Below the pieces are notes generated by a model. It saw only the letters and a list, made by a program, of their open reading frames with translations. It made no database searches and was not told the DNA's origin. Positions 46,562 to 54,728 of a DNA stretch of 64,000 nt are shown here, piece by piece (position 1 is the first letter of the stretch; the number at the start of each line of letters is the position of its first letter). The position numbers and the translations under genes are program-made. Origin of the DNA: Micromonospora polyrhachis (GTDB lineage Bacteria > Actinomycetota > Actinomycetes > Mycobacteriales > Micromonosporaceae); NCBI RefSeq assembly GCF_014203835.1, contig NZ_JACHJW010000001.1:992001-1056000 (forward strand). The letters are read 5' to 3'.

Positions 46562-48172
46562 TCAGCGCCCCGTCGGGCCGGAGCCGCAGGACGGCCCGAG
46601 ATGGTGGGCGTACGCGTCGGTGGTGAAGAACGCCGGCAGGTCCTCCCCGAGTGCGGTCCGCTCGAAGATCCGCGCGGCCTGCTCGGCGCGCTCCCGGTCG
46701 GCGGCCGTACCGCCCCGGACCAGGTCGCCCCACTCCTCGGCGAGGATCGACCGCACCAGTGCGTCGGTCACGCAACCACCGTCGGCCAGTGGTGTGCCGT
46801 GGTGCACCCACTGCCACACCTGGCAGCGGGCGATCTCGGCGGTCGCCGCGTCCTCCATCAGGTTCCACAGCGCCACCGCACCGGTGCCGCCGAGCCAGGC
46901 GTGGACGTAGCGCAGGGCGACCGCGATGTTGGAGCGGAGGCCCGCCGCCGTGACCTGGCCGGGGGTCTTGTCGACGGCGAGCAGGTCGGCGGCGCTGACC
47001 AGCACGTCGTCCCGGCGACGCGCGATCTGGTGCAGGCGGTCGCCCAGCACCTGGTCGAAGACCTCCCGGCACACCCCGACCAGACCCGGGTGGGCGACCC
47101 AGGACCCGTCGAAGCCGTCGCCGGCCTCCCGCTGCTTGTCCGCCCGTACCCGGGTCATGGCGTCCTCGTTGACCTCCGGGTCCCGGCTGGGGATGAAGGC
47201 GGCCATTCCCCCGATCGCGTGCGCGCCGCGTCGGTGGCAGGTCCGCACCAGCAACTCCGTGTACGCCCGCATGAACGGCACGGTCATGGTCACCGCGGAC
47301 CGGTCCGGCAGCACGAAGTCGGACCACTGCCCGAAGTTCTTGATCACGCTGAAGATGTAGTCCCACCGCCCGGCGTTCAGGCCCGCCGAGTGTTCCCGCA
47401 GCTCGTAGAGGATTTCCTCCATTTCGAACGCAGCGGTGATCGTCTCGATCAGCGTGGTGGCCCGGATGGTGCCCTGCGGTAGCCCGAGGTAACGCTGGGC
47501 GAAGACGAAGATGTCGTTCCAGAGCCGGGCCTCGCGGTGGGTTTCCAGCTTCGGCAGATAGAAGTACGGCCCGAGGCCGGCGTCCAGTTGCCGACGGGCA
47601 CAGTGGAACAGGTAGAGGCCGAAGTCGACCAGGCTGGCCGAGATCGGCCGGCCGTCCACCGCGATCCCCTTCTCCACCAGGTGCCAGCCGCGCGGGCGGA
47701 CCACGATCGTGGCCAGCTCGTCGCCGAGGGCGTACCGCTTGCCGCGCGGATCGGTGAAGTCGATCCGCCGCTCCAGGGCGTCGACCAGGTTGAGCTGGCC
47801 GTCGATGATGTTGTGCCAGGTGGGCGCGGTGGCGTCCTCGAAGTCCGCCAGCCACACCCGGGCACCGGAATTGAGGGCGTTGACGGTCATCTTGCGGTCG
47901 GTCGGTCCGGTGATCTCGACCCGCCGGTCGGTCAGGCCGGGCGCGGCTGGTGCCACCTGCCAACTGGGGTCGGTGCGGATCCGGGCGGTCTCCGGAAGGA
48001 AGTCGGGCAGTTGCCCGCTGGCGTACCGGGCCCGGCGAGCCCGTCGGGTGTCCAGCAGCGCCACCCGGCGGGTGGCGAACTCGCTGTCCAGGGCGACCAG
48101 GAAGTCGAGTGCTTCGGCGGTCAGGATCTCGTCGAACCGGTCCGCCATCGGGCCGATGATCTCGTACCTCAT
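46562..48172 (-). CDS. aceB: Malate synthase A
   Basis: 536 residues, normal for the A form. Key stretches: [23 protein letters not shown] with a catalytic arginine, [36 protein letters not shown] with metal-binding glutamates, [14 protein letters not shown], and the general-base region [20 protein letters not shown]. It condenses glyoxylate with acetyl-CoA in the second step of the glyoxylate shunt. ATG 48172 overlaps the isocitrate lyase stop (ATGA), so aceA-aceB is one coupled operon, under the divergent RamB/ScfR-type regulator. Confidence 0.96.
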   Translation of the reverse strand: MRYEIIGPMADRFDEILTAEALDFLVALDSEFATRRVALLDTRRARRARYASGQLPDFLPETARIRTDPSWQVAPAAPGLTDRRVEITGPTDRKMTVNALNSGARVWLADFEDATAPTWHNIIDGQLNLVDALERRIDFTDPRGKRYALGDELATIVVRPRGWHLVEKGIAVDGRPISASLVDFGLYLFHCARRQLDAGLGPYFYLPKLETHREARLWNDIFVFAQRYLGLPQGTIRATTLIETITAAFEMEEILYELREHSAGLNAGRWDYIFSVIKNFGQWSDFVLPDRSAVTMTVPFMRAYTELLVRTCHRRGAHAIGGMAAFIPSRDPEVNEDAMTRVRADKQREAGDGFDGSWVAHPGLVGVCREVFDQVLGDRLHQIARRRDDVLVSAADLLAVDKTPGQVTAAGLRSNIAVALRYVHAWLGGTGAVALWNLMEDAATAEIARCQVWQWVHHGTPLADGGCVTDALVRSILAEEWGDLVRGGTAADRERAEQAARIFERTALGEDLPAFFTTDAYAHHLGPSCGSGPTGR

Positions 48173-49440
48173 GCGAACTGCTCCTCCTCGGTGGAGCCGC
48201 GCAGCGCGGTGGTCTCGGCGGTCGGGTTGAGCACGGTGCTGATCAGGTCGAAGTAGCCGGTGCCCACCTCCCGCTGGTGCTTGACGGCGGTGTAGCCGGC
48301 CGCCTCGGCGGCGAACTCCCGCTCCTGGAGTGAGACGTACGCGGACATGCCGTCGGTGGCGTACCCCCGGGCCAGGTCGAACATCGAGTAGTTCAGGGCG
48401 TGGAAGCCGGCCAGGGTGATGAACTGGAACTTGTACCCCATGTGCCCGAGTTCCCGCTGGAACTTGGCGATCGTGGCGTCGTCCAAGTGCTTGCGCCAGT
48501 TGAACGACGGCGAGCAGTTGTAGGCGAGCAACTGCTCCGGGTACTGCTCCTTGATGGCCTCGGCGAAACGGCGGGCGACCTCCAGGTCCGGGGTGCTGGT
48601 CTCCATCCAGAGCAGGTCGGCGTGCGGGGCGTAGGCCAGGCCCCGGGCGATGCACGGCTCGATGCCGTTGCGGACCCGGTAGAAGCCCTCGGCGGTCCGC
48701 TCGCCGGTGACGAAGGGCTGGTCCCGCTCGTCCACGTCGGTGGTGAGCAGGGTCGCCGCCTGCGCATCGGTACGGGCGACGACCACCGTGGGTACGCCGG
48801 CCACGTCGGCGGCCAGCCGGGCCGCCTCCAGGGTACGGATGTGCTGGCCGGTGGGGATGAGCACCTTTCCGCCGAGGTGGCCGCACTTCTTCTCGGCGGC
48901 GAGCTGGTCCTCCCAGTGCACCCCGGCCGCACCGGCGGCGATCATCGCGGTCATCAGCTCGTACGCGTTGAGCGGCCCGCCGAAGCCGGCCTCGGCGTCG
49001 GCGACGATCGGGGCCAGCCAGCCGCCGCTGTCGGTGTCGCCCTCGGCCGTGGTGATCTGGGCGGCCCGCAGCAGGGCGTTGTTGATCCGGCGGACCACGG
49101 CGGGCACCGAGTTGGCCGGGTAGAGGCTCTGGTCGGGGTAGGTGTGTCCGGCGAGGTTGGCGTCCGCCGCCACCTGCCAGCCGGAAAGGTAGATCGCCTT
49201 GAGCCCGGCCCGGACCATCTGCACGGCCTGGTTGCCGGTGAGGGCACCGAGCGCGTGAACGTAGTCCTCGCGGTGCAGCAGCCGCCACAGCTGGTCCGCC
49301 CCGTGTCGGGCCAGCGTGTGTTCCTCCTGGATCGCGCCACGCAGCCGGACGACGTCCTCGGCGCGGTAGCTTCGCCGTACCCCCTGCCAGCGCGGGTCGG
49401 TGTTCCACTCGTTGCGCAACCGCTCGACTGCGTTCTCCAT
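48169..49440 (-). CDS. aceA: Isocitrate lyase
   Basis: 423 residues. The signature [13 protein letters not shown] holds the catalytic cysteine; other conserved stretches are [20 protein letters not shown]-like [42 protein letters not shown] and [13 protein letters not shown]. It splits isocitrate to succinate and glyoxylate, so the cell can grow on acetate or fatty acids. First gene of the aceA-aceB operon and divergent from the regulator. Confidence 0.97.
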   Translation of the reverse strand: MENAVERLRNEWNTDPRWQGVRRSYRAEDVVRLRGAIQEEHTLARHGADQLWRLLHREDYVHALGALTGNQAVQMVRAGLKAIYLSGWQVAADANLAGHTYPDQSLYPANSVPAVVRRINNALLRAAQITTAEGDTDSGGWLAPIVADAEAGFGGPLNAYELMTAMIAAGAAGVHWEDQLAAEKKCGHLGGKVLIPTGQHIRTLEAARLAADVAGVPTVVVARTDAQAATLLTTDVDERDQPFVTGERTAEGFYRVRNGIEPCIARGLAYAPHADLLWMETSTPDLEVARRFAEAIKEQYPEQLLAYNCSPSFNWRKHLDDATIAKFQRELGHMGYKFQFITLAGFHALNYSMFDLARGYATDGMSAYVSLQEREFAAEAAGYTAVKHQREVGTGYFDLISTVLNPTAETTALRGSTEEEQFA

Positions 49441-49614
49441 CTCTTCGTACCTCCGCAGGTCGGTGGTGTCCGGAAGTCGTCTTCAGGCCGCACCACGGCG
49501 TCGACGGGCGGTGGGATCGGTGCTGGTCCGCCCGTGTGTCGACCACGGTCACATGGAGCTGGCAAACAGGTCGAGGGACGGAACAAGCCAACTATTGGAA
49601 ATTCTCGATGCCAT

Positions 49615-49631
49615 TCTGCGAAGTTGCGAAG
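49615..49631. promoter_or_regulatory. Direct repeat, possible RamB/ScfR-type site
   Basis: TCTGCGAAGTTGCGAAG contains two TGCGAAG copies eight bases apart, in the 232-base region between aceA and its divergent regulator, 42 bases before the regulator start. Known RamB sites contain TTTGCAAA-like cores, to which TTGCGAA is similar. Assignment is tentative. Confidence 0.35.
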
Positions 49632-49672
49632 AGGTAGATTCACAGGACTGTTAACCAGGTCGGCTCCGGCCG

Positions 49673-51079
49673 ATGGGACGGGAGGTGAGGGCGATCGCCA
49701 AGACCTTCGCCGGTGCCCGGCTCCGCCGGATGCGGGAGGACCGGGCGCTCAGCCAGGCGGACCTGGCCCGGCACCTGAACATCTCCCCGAGCTACCTCAA
49801 CCAGATCGAGCACGACTCCCGACCGTTGACCGTCGCGGTGCTCATGCGCATCACCGAACTGTTCGGCGTCGACCCGACCGTCTTCGCACCCCACGACACC
49901 CCCCGGCTGGTCGCCGGGCTACGCGAAGCACTCACCAGCCGATCCAGCCTCGCCGACCTCACCGAACTCGCCACGCGGCTGCCCGAGATCGCCGAAGCCG
50001 TCATCGACCTGCATCGCCGGTACCAGCAGGTGGACGAGCAGCTCGCCGAACTGGTCGGTGACCGGGACACCGTCGGCCGCAGCCCGCACGACCAGGTGAC
50101 CGAGTTCTTCTACCGGCGGCAGAACTACGTACCGGACCTGGACGAGGCGGCCGAGGGGCTGGCCGCGCGAATCGGGCTGCGTCGAGGCGAGGTCCGCGCC
50201 GCGTTGCAGGACCGGTTGGCCCAGCGGCACGGGGTACGGATCTCCCGGGACGACGCCGGGTCGCTCAGCGGCGAGCTGCACCGCTACCGGCCACAGACCC
50301 ACACCCTGCACCTGTCCACCTCGCTACGGCCCGGGCAGGAGGCGATGCGGATGGCGGCGCAGATCGCCCTGCTGGAATTCGCCGACGTCATCGACGAGAT
50401 CATCGAAGAGGAGCGGTTCGACGACGTCCAGACCCAGATCCTCACCCGGGTCGGCCTGGCGAACTACTTCGCGGCGGCGCTCATCCTGCCGTACGAGAAG
50501 TTCCTGACCGCCGCCGAGAGCCGCCGGTACGACATCGAACTGCTCACTCAGCACTTCGCCATCGGCTGGGAGCCGGTCTGCCATCGCCTCAGCACGCTGC
50601 AACGGCCCCGGGCCCGCGGTGTGCCGTTCTCGTTCGTCCGGGTCGACCGGGCCGGCAACATGTCGAAGCGGCAGTCGGCCACGGGATTTCCGTTCTCCCG
50701 CACCGGCGGGACGTGTCCACTCTGGAACGTCTACGAGGCGTTCAGCTCGCCGGGCCGGGTGGTCACGCAGGTGGCCGCCATGCCGGACGGGCAGCGCTAC
50801 CTGTGGATCGCCCGTACGATCACCCGCCACCACGGCGGCTACGGTCAGCCCGGCAAGGTCTACGCGATCGGACTGGGTTGTGAGACCCGACATGCCAGCC
50901 GGCTGGTCTACTCCGCCGGGATGGACCTACACGCGGTCGAGGCCGCCACCCCCATCGGCCCCGGCTGCAAGACCTGCGATCGGATGACCTGCCCGCAGCG
51001 GGCCGCCCCGCCGATCAGCCGGCAACTCGACCTGGACGAGAACCGGAGCACCTTCATCCCGTACCCGTTGAAGAGCTGA
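49673..51079 (+). CDS. RamB/ScfR-type short-chain fatty acyl regulator
   Basis: 468 residues. XRE helix-turn-helix (RLRRMREDRALSQADLARHL, NISPSYLNQIEHDSRPLTVA), a central M78/ImmA-like region (LSTSLRPGQEAMRMAAQIAL), and the C-terminal domain with cysteines (LGCETRHASRLVYSAG, GPGCKTCDRMTCPQRAAPPI) shared by RamB of Corynebacterium and Mycobacterium. The metalloprotease HExxH is absent, as in that group, so it is a regulator and not a protease. It responds to acetyl- or propionyl-CoA metabolism and controls aceA, aceB and related genes. ATG 49673 has a weak ribosome site. Confidence 0.9.
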   Translation: MGREVRAIAKTFAGARLRRMREDRALSQADLARHLNISPSYLNQIEHDSRPLTVAVLMRITELFGVDPTVFAPHDTPRLVAGLREALTSRSSLADLTELATRLPEIAEAVIDLHRRYQQVDEQLAELVGDRDTVGRSPHDQVTEFFYRRQNYVPDLDEAAEGLAARIGLRRGEVRAALQDRLAQRHGVRISRDDAGSLSGELHRYRPQTHTLHLSTSLRPGQEAMRMAAQIALLEFADVIDEIIEEERFDDVQTQILTRVGLANYFAAALILPYEKFLTAAESRRYDIELLTQHFAIGWEPVCHRLSTLQRPRARGVPFSFVRVDRAGNMSKRQSATGFPFSRTGGTCPLWNVYEAFSSPGRVVTQVAAMPDGQRYLWIARTITRHHGGYGQPGKVYAIGLGCETRHASRLVYSAGMDLHAVEAATPIGPGCKTCDRMTCPQRAAPPISRQLDLDENRSTFIPYPLKS

Positions 51080-51139
51080 ACCAGCGGATTCTCCCGACGC
51101 GGGTCGTCTGCCGCTTTCCCGCTCCGCACCGGTCGCCCG

Positions 51140-51721
51140 CTACCCGCCACGAAGTTCGTCGAGCGCCTGCCGCCGGCTCCCGAAGATCGGAAAGAGCAGG
51201 TCGATTCGCATGGTGTGCAGGACGGTCAGGATGAACCGGGAGGGTGCCGCCAGGCAGAGGTTCCCGCCGCGCTGCCGAAGATCCTGATGGGCTCGGACCA
51301 GCACCCCCAGGCCGGTGGAATCGATCAGCCGCACATCGGTGAGGTCGAGAACCACCGACTGCCGGAGCAGTCCGGCTACCGCCAGCGCATCGCGCAGGGT
51401 TGGCGCAACGGAGGCGTCGACATCGCCATCGACCCACACCACCGCCGCGGCGGCCTCGTAATCAATCCGGAGACTCCCGGGCAGCGGTCGCGGACCGGTC
51501 GACCGGCCCCGGCCGTCCTCGCCGAGTAGGCCCAGCGCCACGCAGGTCGGGCAACTGTGTGGCCCGAGCGCGAAGGGCGACCCAGCCCAGCCATGCTTCG
51601 TGGTGATCGGCCACACCAGGTCGCTGTCCCGAATGTCACTGGCCGGGGCGACCACGGCCCCACCACACCGGTCGCAGATCAACCTGACGGTACCGCCACC
51701 TGGTCCGGGTACGACGGTCAT
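51140..51721 (-). CDS. STAS-domain anti-anti-sigma factor with N-terminal cysteine pairs
   Basis: 193 residues. Residues 1-85 hold CDRCGG (16-21) and CPTC (57-60), two CxxC pairs that could bind zinc. Residues 85-190 are a STAS domain: VVWVDGDVDASVAPTLRDAL, SVVLDLTDVRLIDSTGLGVL with the phospho-acceptor serine in DSTGLG, and LRQRGGNLCLAAPSRFILTV. It should bind an anti-sigma kinase; no such kinase gene lies next to it. Confidence 0.85.
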   Translation of the reverse strand: MTVVPGPGGGTVRLICDRCGGAVVAPASDIRDSDLVWPITTKHGWAGSPFALGPHSCPTCVALGLLGEDGRGRSTGPRPLPGSLRIDYEAAAAVVWVDGDVDASVAPTLRDALAVAGLLRQSVVLDLTDVRLIDSTGLGVLVRAHQDLRQRGGNLCLAAPSRFILTVLHTMRIDLLFPIFGSRRQALDELRGG

Positions 51722-52027
51722 CGGTGTCCTACTGATCGTCGAGGTCTACATATCGCGCGTGGTGGGGCCGGGCTCGAACCGATACCCGGCCCCACCACCC
51801 GCCTCGGGGGAGCAAGGTCTGCCCGCCGGTGTCACGGGTTCGTCAAGAACCTCCACCACGCTCGACGCCCCGTCCCTGGGTAGTCAGCTTGCCGCGCGGT
51901 CTTGGCGTTTCGTTTTCGGAATCATGACAGTCGCGTGACAAAACTGCTTCGACTCGGCCAGCGACAGCGGGCGATCCCGCATACCCTCGATTTCACCCCC
52001 ATTCGGTTCGGCCGCCATGATGACGAG
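51722..52027. other. 306-base divergent intergenic region
   Basis: It lies between the STAS gene (minus) and the response regulator gene (plus). Apart from the hairpin at 51759-51798 I see no gene. An in-frame GTG at 51936 could extend the regulator by 30 codons, but ATG 52028 suits the receiver start better. Confidence 0.5.
51759..51798. repeat. Perfect 14-bp inverted repeat
   Basis: GTGGTGGGGCCGGG (51759-51772) pairs perfectly with CCCGGCCCCACCAC (51785-51798) around a 12-base loop. It is in the divergent promoter region, 37 bases before the STAS start, so it is in the leader of that gene rather than after a gene. No T-run follows on either side. It may be a leader-RNA hairpin, an operator or an unusually placed terminator. 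Confidence 0.7.
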
Positions 52028-52702
52028 ATGGCGGACGTGCTGGTGATCGAGGATGACGACCGGATTCGGTTGTCCCTGGTGCTCGCGCTACAGGACGAGG
52101 GTTACCACACCCGTGGCGCGTCGACCGCAGAGGAGGGCATCGCGGAGCAGCGTCGCAACCCAGCTGACACGGTCCTGGTCGACCTGATGCTGCCCGGGGT
52201 CGACGGGTACGAGTGCATTCGTGAGCTGCGCCGTACCGACGGGGTACCGATCGTGGTGGTCAGTGCCCGGGACGACACCCACGACATCGTCGCCGCGTTG
52301 GAGGCGGGTGCCGACGACTACCTGGTCAAGCCGGTGGCGGTGAAGGAACTGTCGGCGCGACTGCGGGCCCTGCGCCGCCGGATGCGTGCGGTGGCCGCCC
52401 CGGTACTCGGCCTGCGGTTCGGAGAGTTGGAGGTGCTACCGGAGGCCGGCGAGGTACGGCTGCGGGACGAGCCGGTGCCCGTGACCCGGACCGAGTTCCG
52501 GCTCCTCTGCGAACTCGCCCAACACGCCGGTCGGGTACTCAGCCGGCAGCAACTGCTGGAGCGAGTCTGGGACTACGTGGTCGGCGACGAGCGGCTGGTC
52601 GACGTGCACATCGGACGGCTCCGGCAGAAAATCGAGGACGACACCTCGGCACCCCGCCATCTGGTCACGGTCCGTGGCCTGGGCTACCGGCTCCAGCGAT
52701 GA
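52028..52702 (+). CDS. OmpR-family response regulator
   Basis: 224 residues. Receiver: D9, D10, phospho-acceptor D52 (LVDLMLPGVDGYE), VVSARDD and K in YLVKPVAVKEL. OmpR winged helix: VTRTEFRLLCELAQHAGRVL, SRQQLLERVWDYVVGDERLV, DVHIGRLRQKIEDD, LVTVRGLGYRLQ. ATG 52028 with GACGAG upstream. First gene of a three-gene operon with overlapping stops. Confidence 0.94.
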   Translation: MADVLVIEDDDRIRLSLVLALQDEGYHTRGASTAEEGIAEQRRNPADTVLVDLMLPGVDGYECIRELRRTDGVPIVVVSARDDTHDIVAALEAGADDYLVKPVAVKELSARLRALRRRMRAVAAPVLGLRFGELEVLPEAGEVRLRDEPVPVTRTEFRLLCELAQHAGRVLSRQQLLERVWDYVVGDERLVDVHIGRLRQKIEDDTSAPRHLVTVRGLGYRLQR

Positions 52703-54057
52703 GACGTGCTGGCCTCCGTACCCGGGTGACCGCGGGTTTCGCCGCCGGGGCACTATTCCTGTCCACTGCGATGGCACTGGTGTCGTACCAGTTGACCTGC
52801 GATTCCCTACTGGACGAGCGGGAACGCACGGCGGTGCGGGCCGCGTACCTTGAGGCGGCGATGGTGCAGAGCCGGCTCACTGCCGACCGGCCGGACATCG
52901 TCGAGACCCTCCGCTCGTTGAACACCGGCGAGAACCGTCGGGCGGTGATCCGACGCAACGGCACCTGGTACGCGCGTAGCGCCGACACCGGCATCACCGC
53001 TGCCATTCCGCCACAGTTGCAGCAGCTCGTCGAGGACGGGCGGCCGGCGATGCAGCGGGTCCGTACCGACGGTATACCGGCCGTCGTGGTGGGCGTGCCG
53101 CTGTCTGGATCGACCACCCTCTACCACGTGGACTCGCTCATAGAGCTGGACCACACCCTGCGGGTCCTCGGCCTCGTGCTGACCGTGGTCGCCATCATCA
53201 CCTCCGCCGCCGGTGCCGGCATCGGTTGGTACACGACTCGCTACACGATGCACCCGTTACGTTCGGTCGCGAACGCCGCTCAGGAGATCGCCAAGGGCGA
53301 TCTGACGGCCCGCCTGGACGCCGCCACCGAACCCGACCTGGCTCAGCTCACCACGTCGTTCAACGACATGGTCGACCAACTCGCCCGGCGGATCGAACGC
53401 GACCGCCGATTCGCCGCCGACGTCAGCCACGAGCTGCGTTCCCCGCTACAGACCCTGGCTGCGGCGGTGAGCGTACTGGCCCGACGTCGGGAACACCTCG
53501 ACGAACGAACCGCCACCGCTGCCGGCCTTGTCGCCGACGAGGTCACCCGGTTCCAGTACCTGGTCGACAACCTGCTGGAACTGGCCCGTAGCGACCGCCC
53601 GCCAGACCGGGGTCCGGTCGACGTGGCAAAACTGGCCCGGCAGGTCTGCCGAGCCCGGCAGCTGCCAGAAACTCTCGTCGAGTCAGACGACGACGGCACC
53701 GAACCGATCTGGCTGGTCGACCGGCGACGCCTGGAACAGGTGCTCAGCAACCTGTTGGACAACGCGACCAAGTACGGCGGTGGGCCGTCGGCGATCCGGC
53801 TCGGCAGGTCGCACGGGCGGTACCACCTCGAAGTCGACGACGAAGGCCCAGGCGTCACGCCCGACGACAAGCTCGTCATCTTCGACCGCTTCGTCCGTGG
53901 CCGGACGGCGGGTGCCCGAGGCGCGACCGAGGGCAGCGGGCTGGGCCTGGCGATCGTCGCCCAGCACGCCGCCGCGCACGGCGGCGAAGCGGCGGTGCGG
54001 GACCGGCCCGGCGGTGGTGCGCGGTTCCGGGTCGAGCTGCCGGAGGTCGCCCCGTGA
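52699..54057 (+). CDS. Membrane sensor histidine kinase
   Basis: 452 residues. Two membrane helices (about 9-30 and 155-175) flank an extracytoplasmic sensor domain of about 120 residues. HAMP follows (RYTMHPLRSVANAAQEIAKG), then HisKA with FAADVSHELRSPLQTLAAAV, then HATPase_c: N box EQVLSNLLDNATKYGGG, G1 VDDEGPGV, G2 GSGLGLAIVAQHAAAHGG. The layout and the lipoprotein that follows recall CseBC and MtrAB of actinomycetes. Overlaps both neighbours by four bases. Confidence 0.94.
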   Translation: MRRAGLRTRVTAGFAAGALFLSTAMALVSYQLTCDSLLDERERTAVRAAYLEAAMVQSRLTADRPDIVETLRSLNTGENRRAVIRRNGTWYARSADTGITAAIPPQLQQLVEDGRPAMQRVRTDGIPAVVVGVPLSGSTTLYHVDSLIELDHTLRVLGLVLTVVAIITSAAGAGIGWYTTRYTMHPLRSVANAAQEIAKGDLTARLDAATEPDLAQLTTSFNDMVDQLARRIERDRRFAADVSHELRSPLQTLAAAVSVLARRREHLDERTATAAGLVADEVTRFQYLVDNLLELARSDRPPDRGPVDVAKLARQVCRARQLPETLVESDDDGTEPIWLVDRRRLEQVLSNLLDNATKYGGGPSAIRLGRSHGRYHLEVDDEGPGVTPDDKLVIFDRFVRGRTAGARGATEGSGLGLAIVAQHAAAHGGEAAVRDRPGGGARFRVELPEVAP

Positions 54058-54632
54058 AGCACCGCATCGGCCTGGCCGGAGTGCTCACCGCAGCCGTCCT
54101 GTACGCACTTGTCGGGTGTGGGGTGCCCGATGAGGACACGCCACGTCGGGTCACTCCCCCACGGGACATCCTCCCGGCAACCGGCACCCCGGCAACCGCG
54201 CCAACCCAGGCAGGTACGGTCGTCGAACGCCTCTACTACGTGCGTGACGACCGACTCGTACCGGTCGATCGTCGGCTCTGGACCGCGCCATCCGCTGCGG
54301 CCCATCTCGAACTGCTCCTCGCCGGACCGAACAACGAGGAACAGGACGCCGGGCTGAGTAGCGCCCTCACGGGTGCCGATCCGATCGTCGGGCTACGGAT
54401 CGTCGGCAACGAGGCGATCATCGATGTCGGCGACAGCCTCGCCGGTGCCGGCCGCACCGACGAGATCCTCGCATTCGGCCAGATCGTCGCCACCCTCACC
54501 ACCCGCCCCGACATCGATCGGGTCACCTTCCGGCACAACGGCGATGGCCTCGGCATACCCCGCGCCGACGGTTCGCTGTCCCGCACACCGCTGACCGCCG
54601 GCGACTACGCAGCGCTGACCTCGACGGACTGA
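54054..54632 (+). CDS. GerMN-domain lipoprotein
   Basis: 192 residues from GTG 54054. Lipoprotein signal IGLAGVLTAAVLYALVGCGV with lipobox LVGC. A proline-rich spacer leads to a GerMN domain (about 60-180): VERLYYVRDDRLVPVDRRLW, AHLELLLAGPNNEEQDAGLS, LRIVGNEAIIDVGDSL. In MtrAB-LpqB systems a GerMN lipoprotein modulates the kinase; the same partner type here suggests a similar job for this smaller protein. Confidence 0.88.
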   Translation: MKHRIGLAGVLTAAVLYALVGCGVPDEDTPRRVTPPRDILPATGTPATAPTQAGTVVERLYYVRDDRLVPVDRRLWTAPSAAAHLELLLAGPNNEEQDAGLSSALTGADPIVGLRIVGNEAIIDVGDSLAGAGRTDEILAFGQIVATLTTRPDIDRVTFRHNGDGLGIPRADGSLSRTPLTAGDYAALTSTD

Positions 54633-54668
54633 CCGCCGAGGACGGTCCGATCGATGATCGTCGCCATC

Positions 54669-54728
54669 GGTTCAGCCACCGGTTCAGCCACCGGCTCAGC
54701 CATCGGTTCAGCCACGGACTCAGCCCTC
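54669..54728. repeat. Five tandem 12-base repeats overlapping the SIP stop codon
   Basis: The unit is GGTTCAGCCACC with one to three changes per copy. Copies start at 54669, 54681, 54693, 54705 and 54717. Read on the minus strand, each copy contains GGCTGA, so the stop of the siderophore-interacting protein gene is repeated every four codons in frame. It lies between two convergent stops. Confidence 0.85.

Noticed and set aside
46562-49591. A 1009-codon frame covering both malate synthase and the region antisense to nothing else
   Set aside because: Only the last 536 codons are malate synthase; the first part runs through aceA in a wrong frame with a proline/arginine-rich composition.
51759-51798. 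tRNA-like segment (GGGCTCGAACC within a GC stem)
   Set aside because: The sequence recalls a T-loop, but the loop has 12 bases, the stem is one long hairpin, and no D-arm, anticodon arm or acceptor stem is present.
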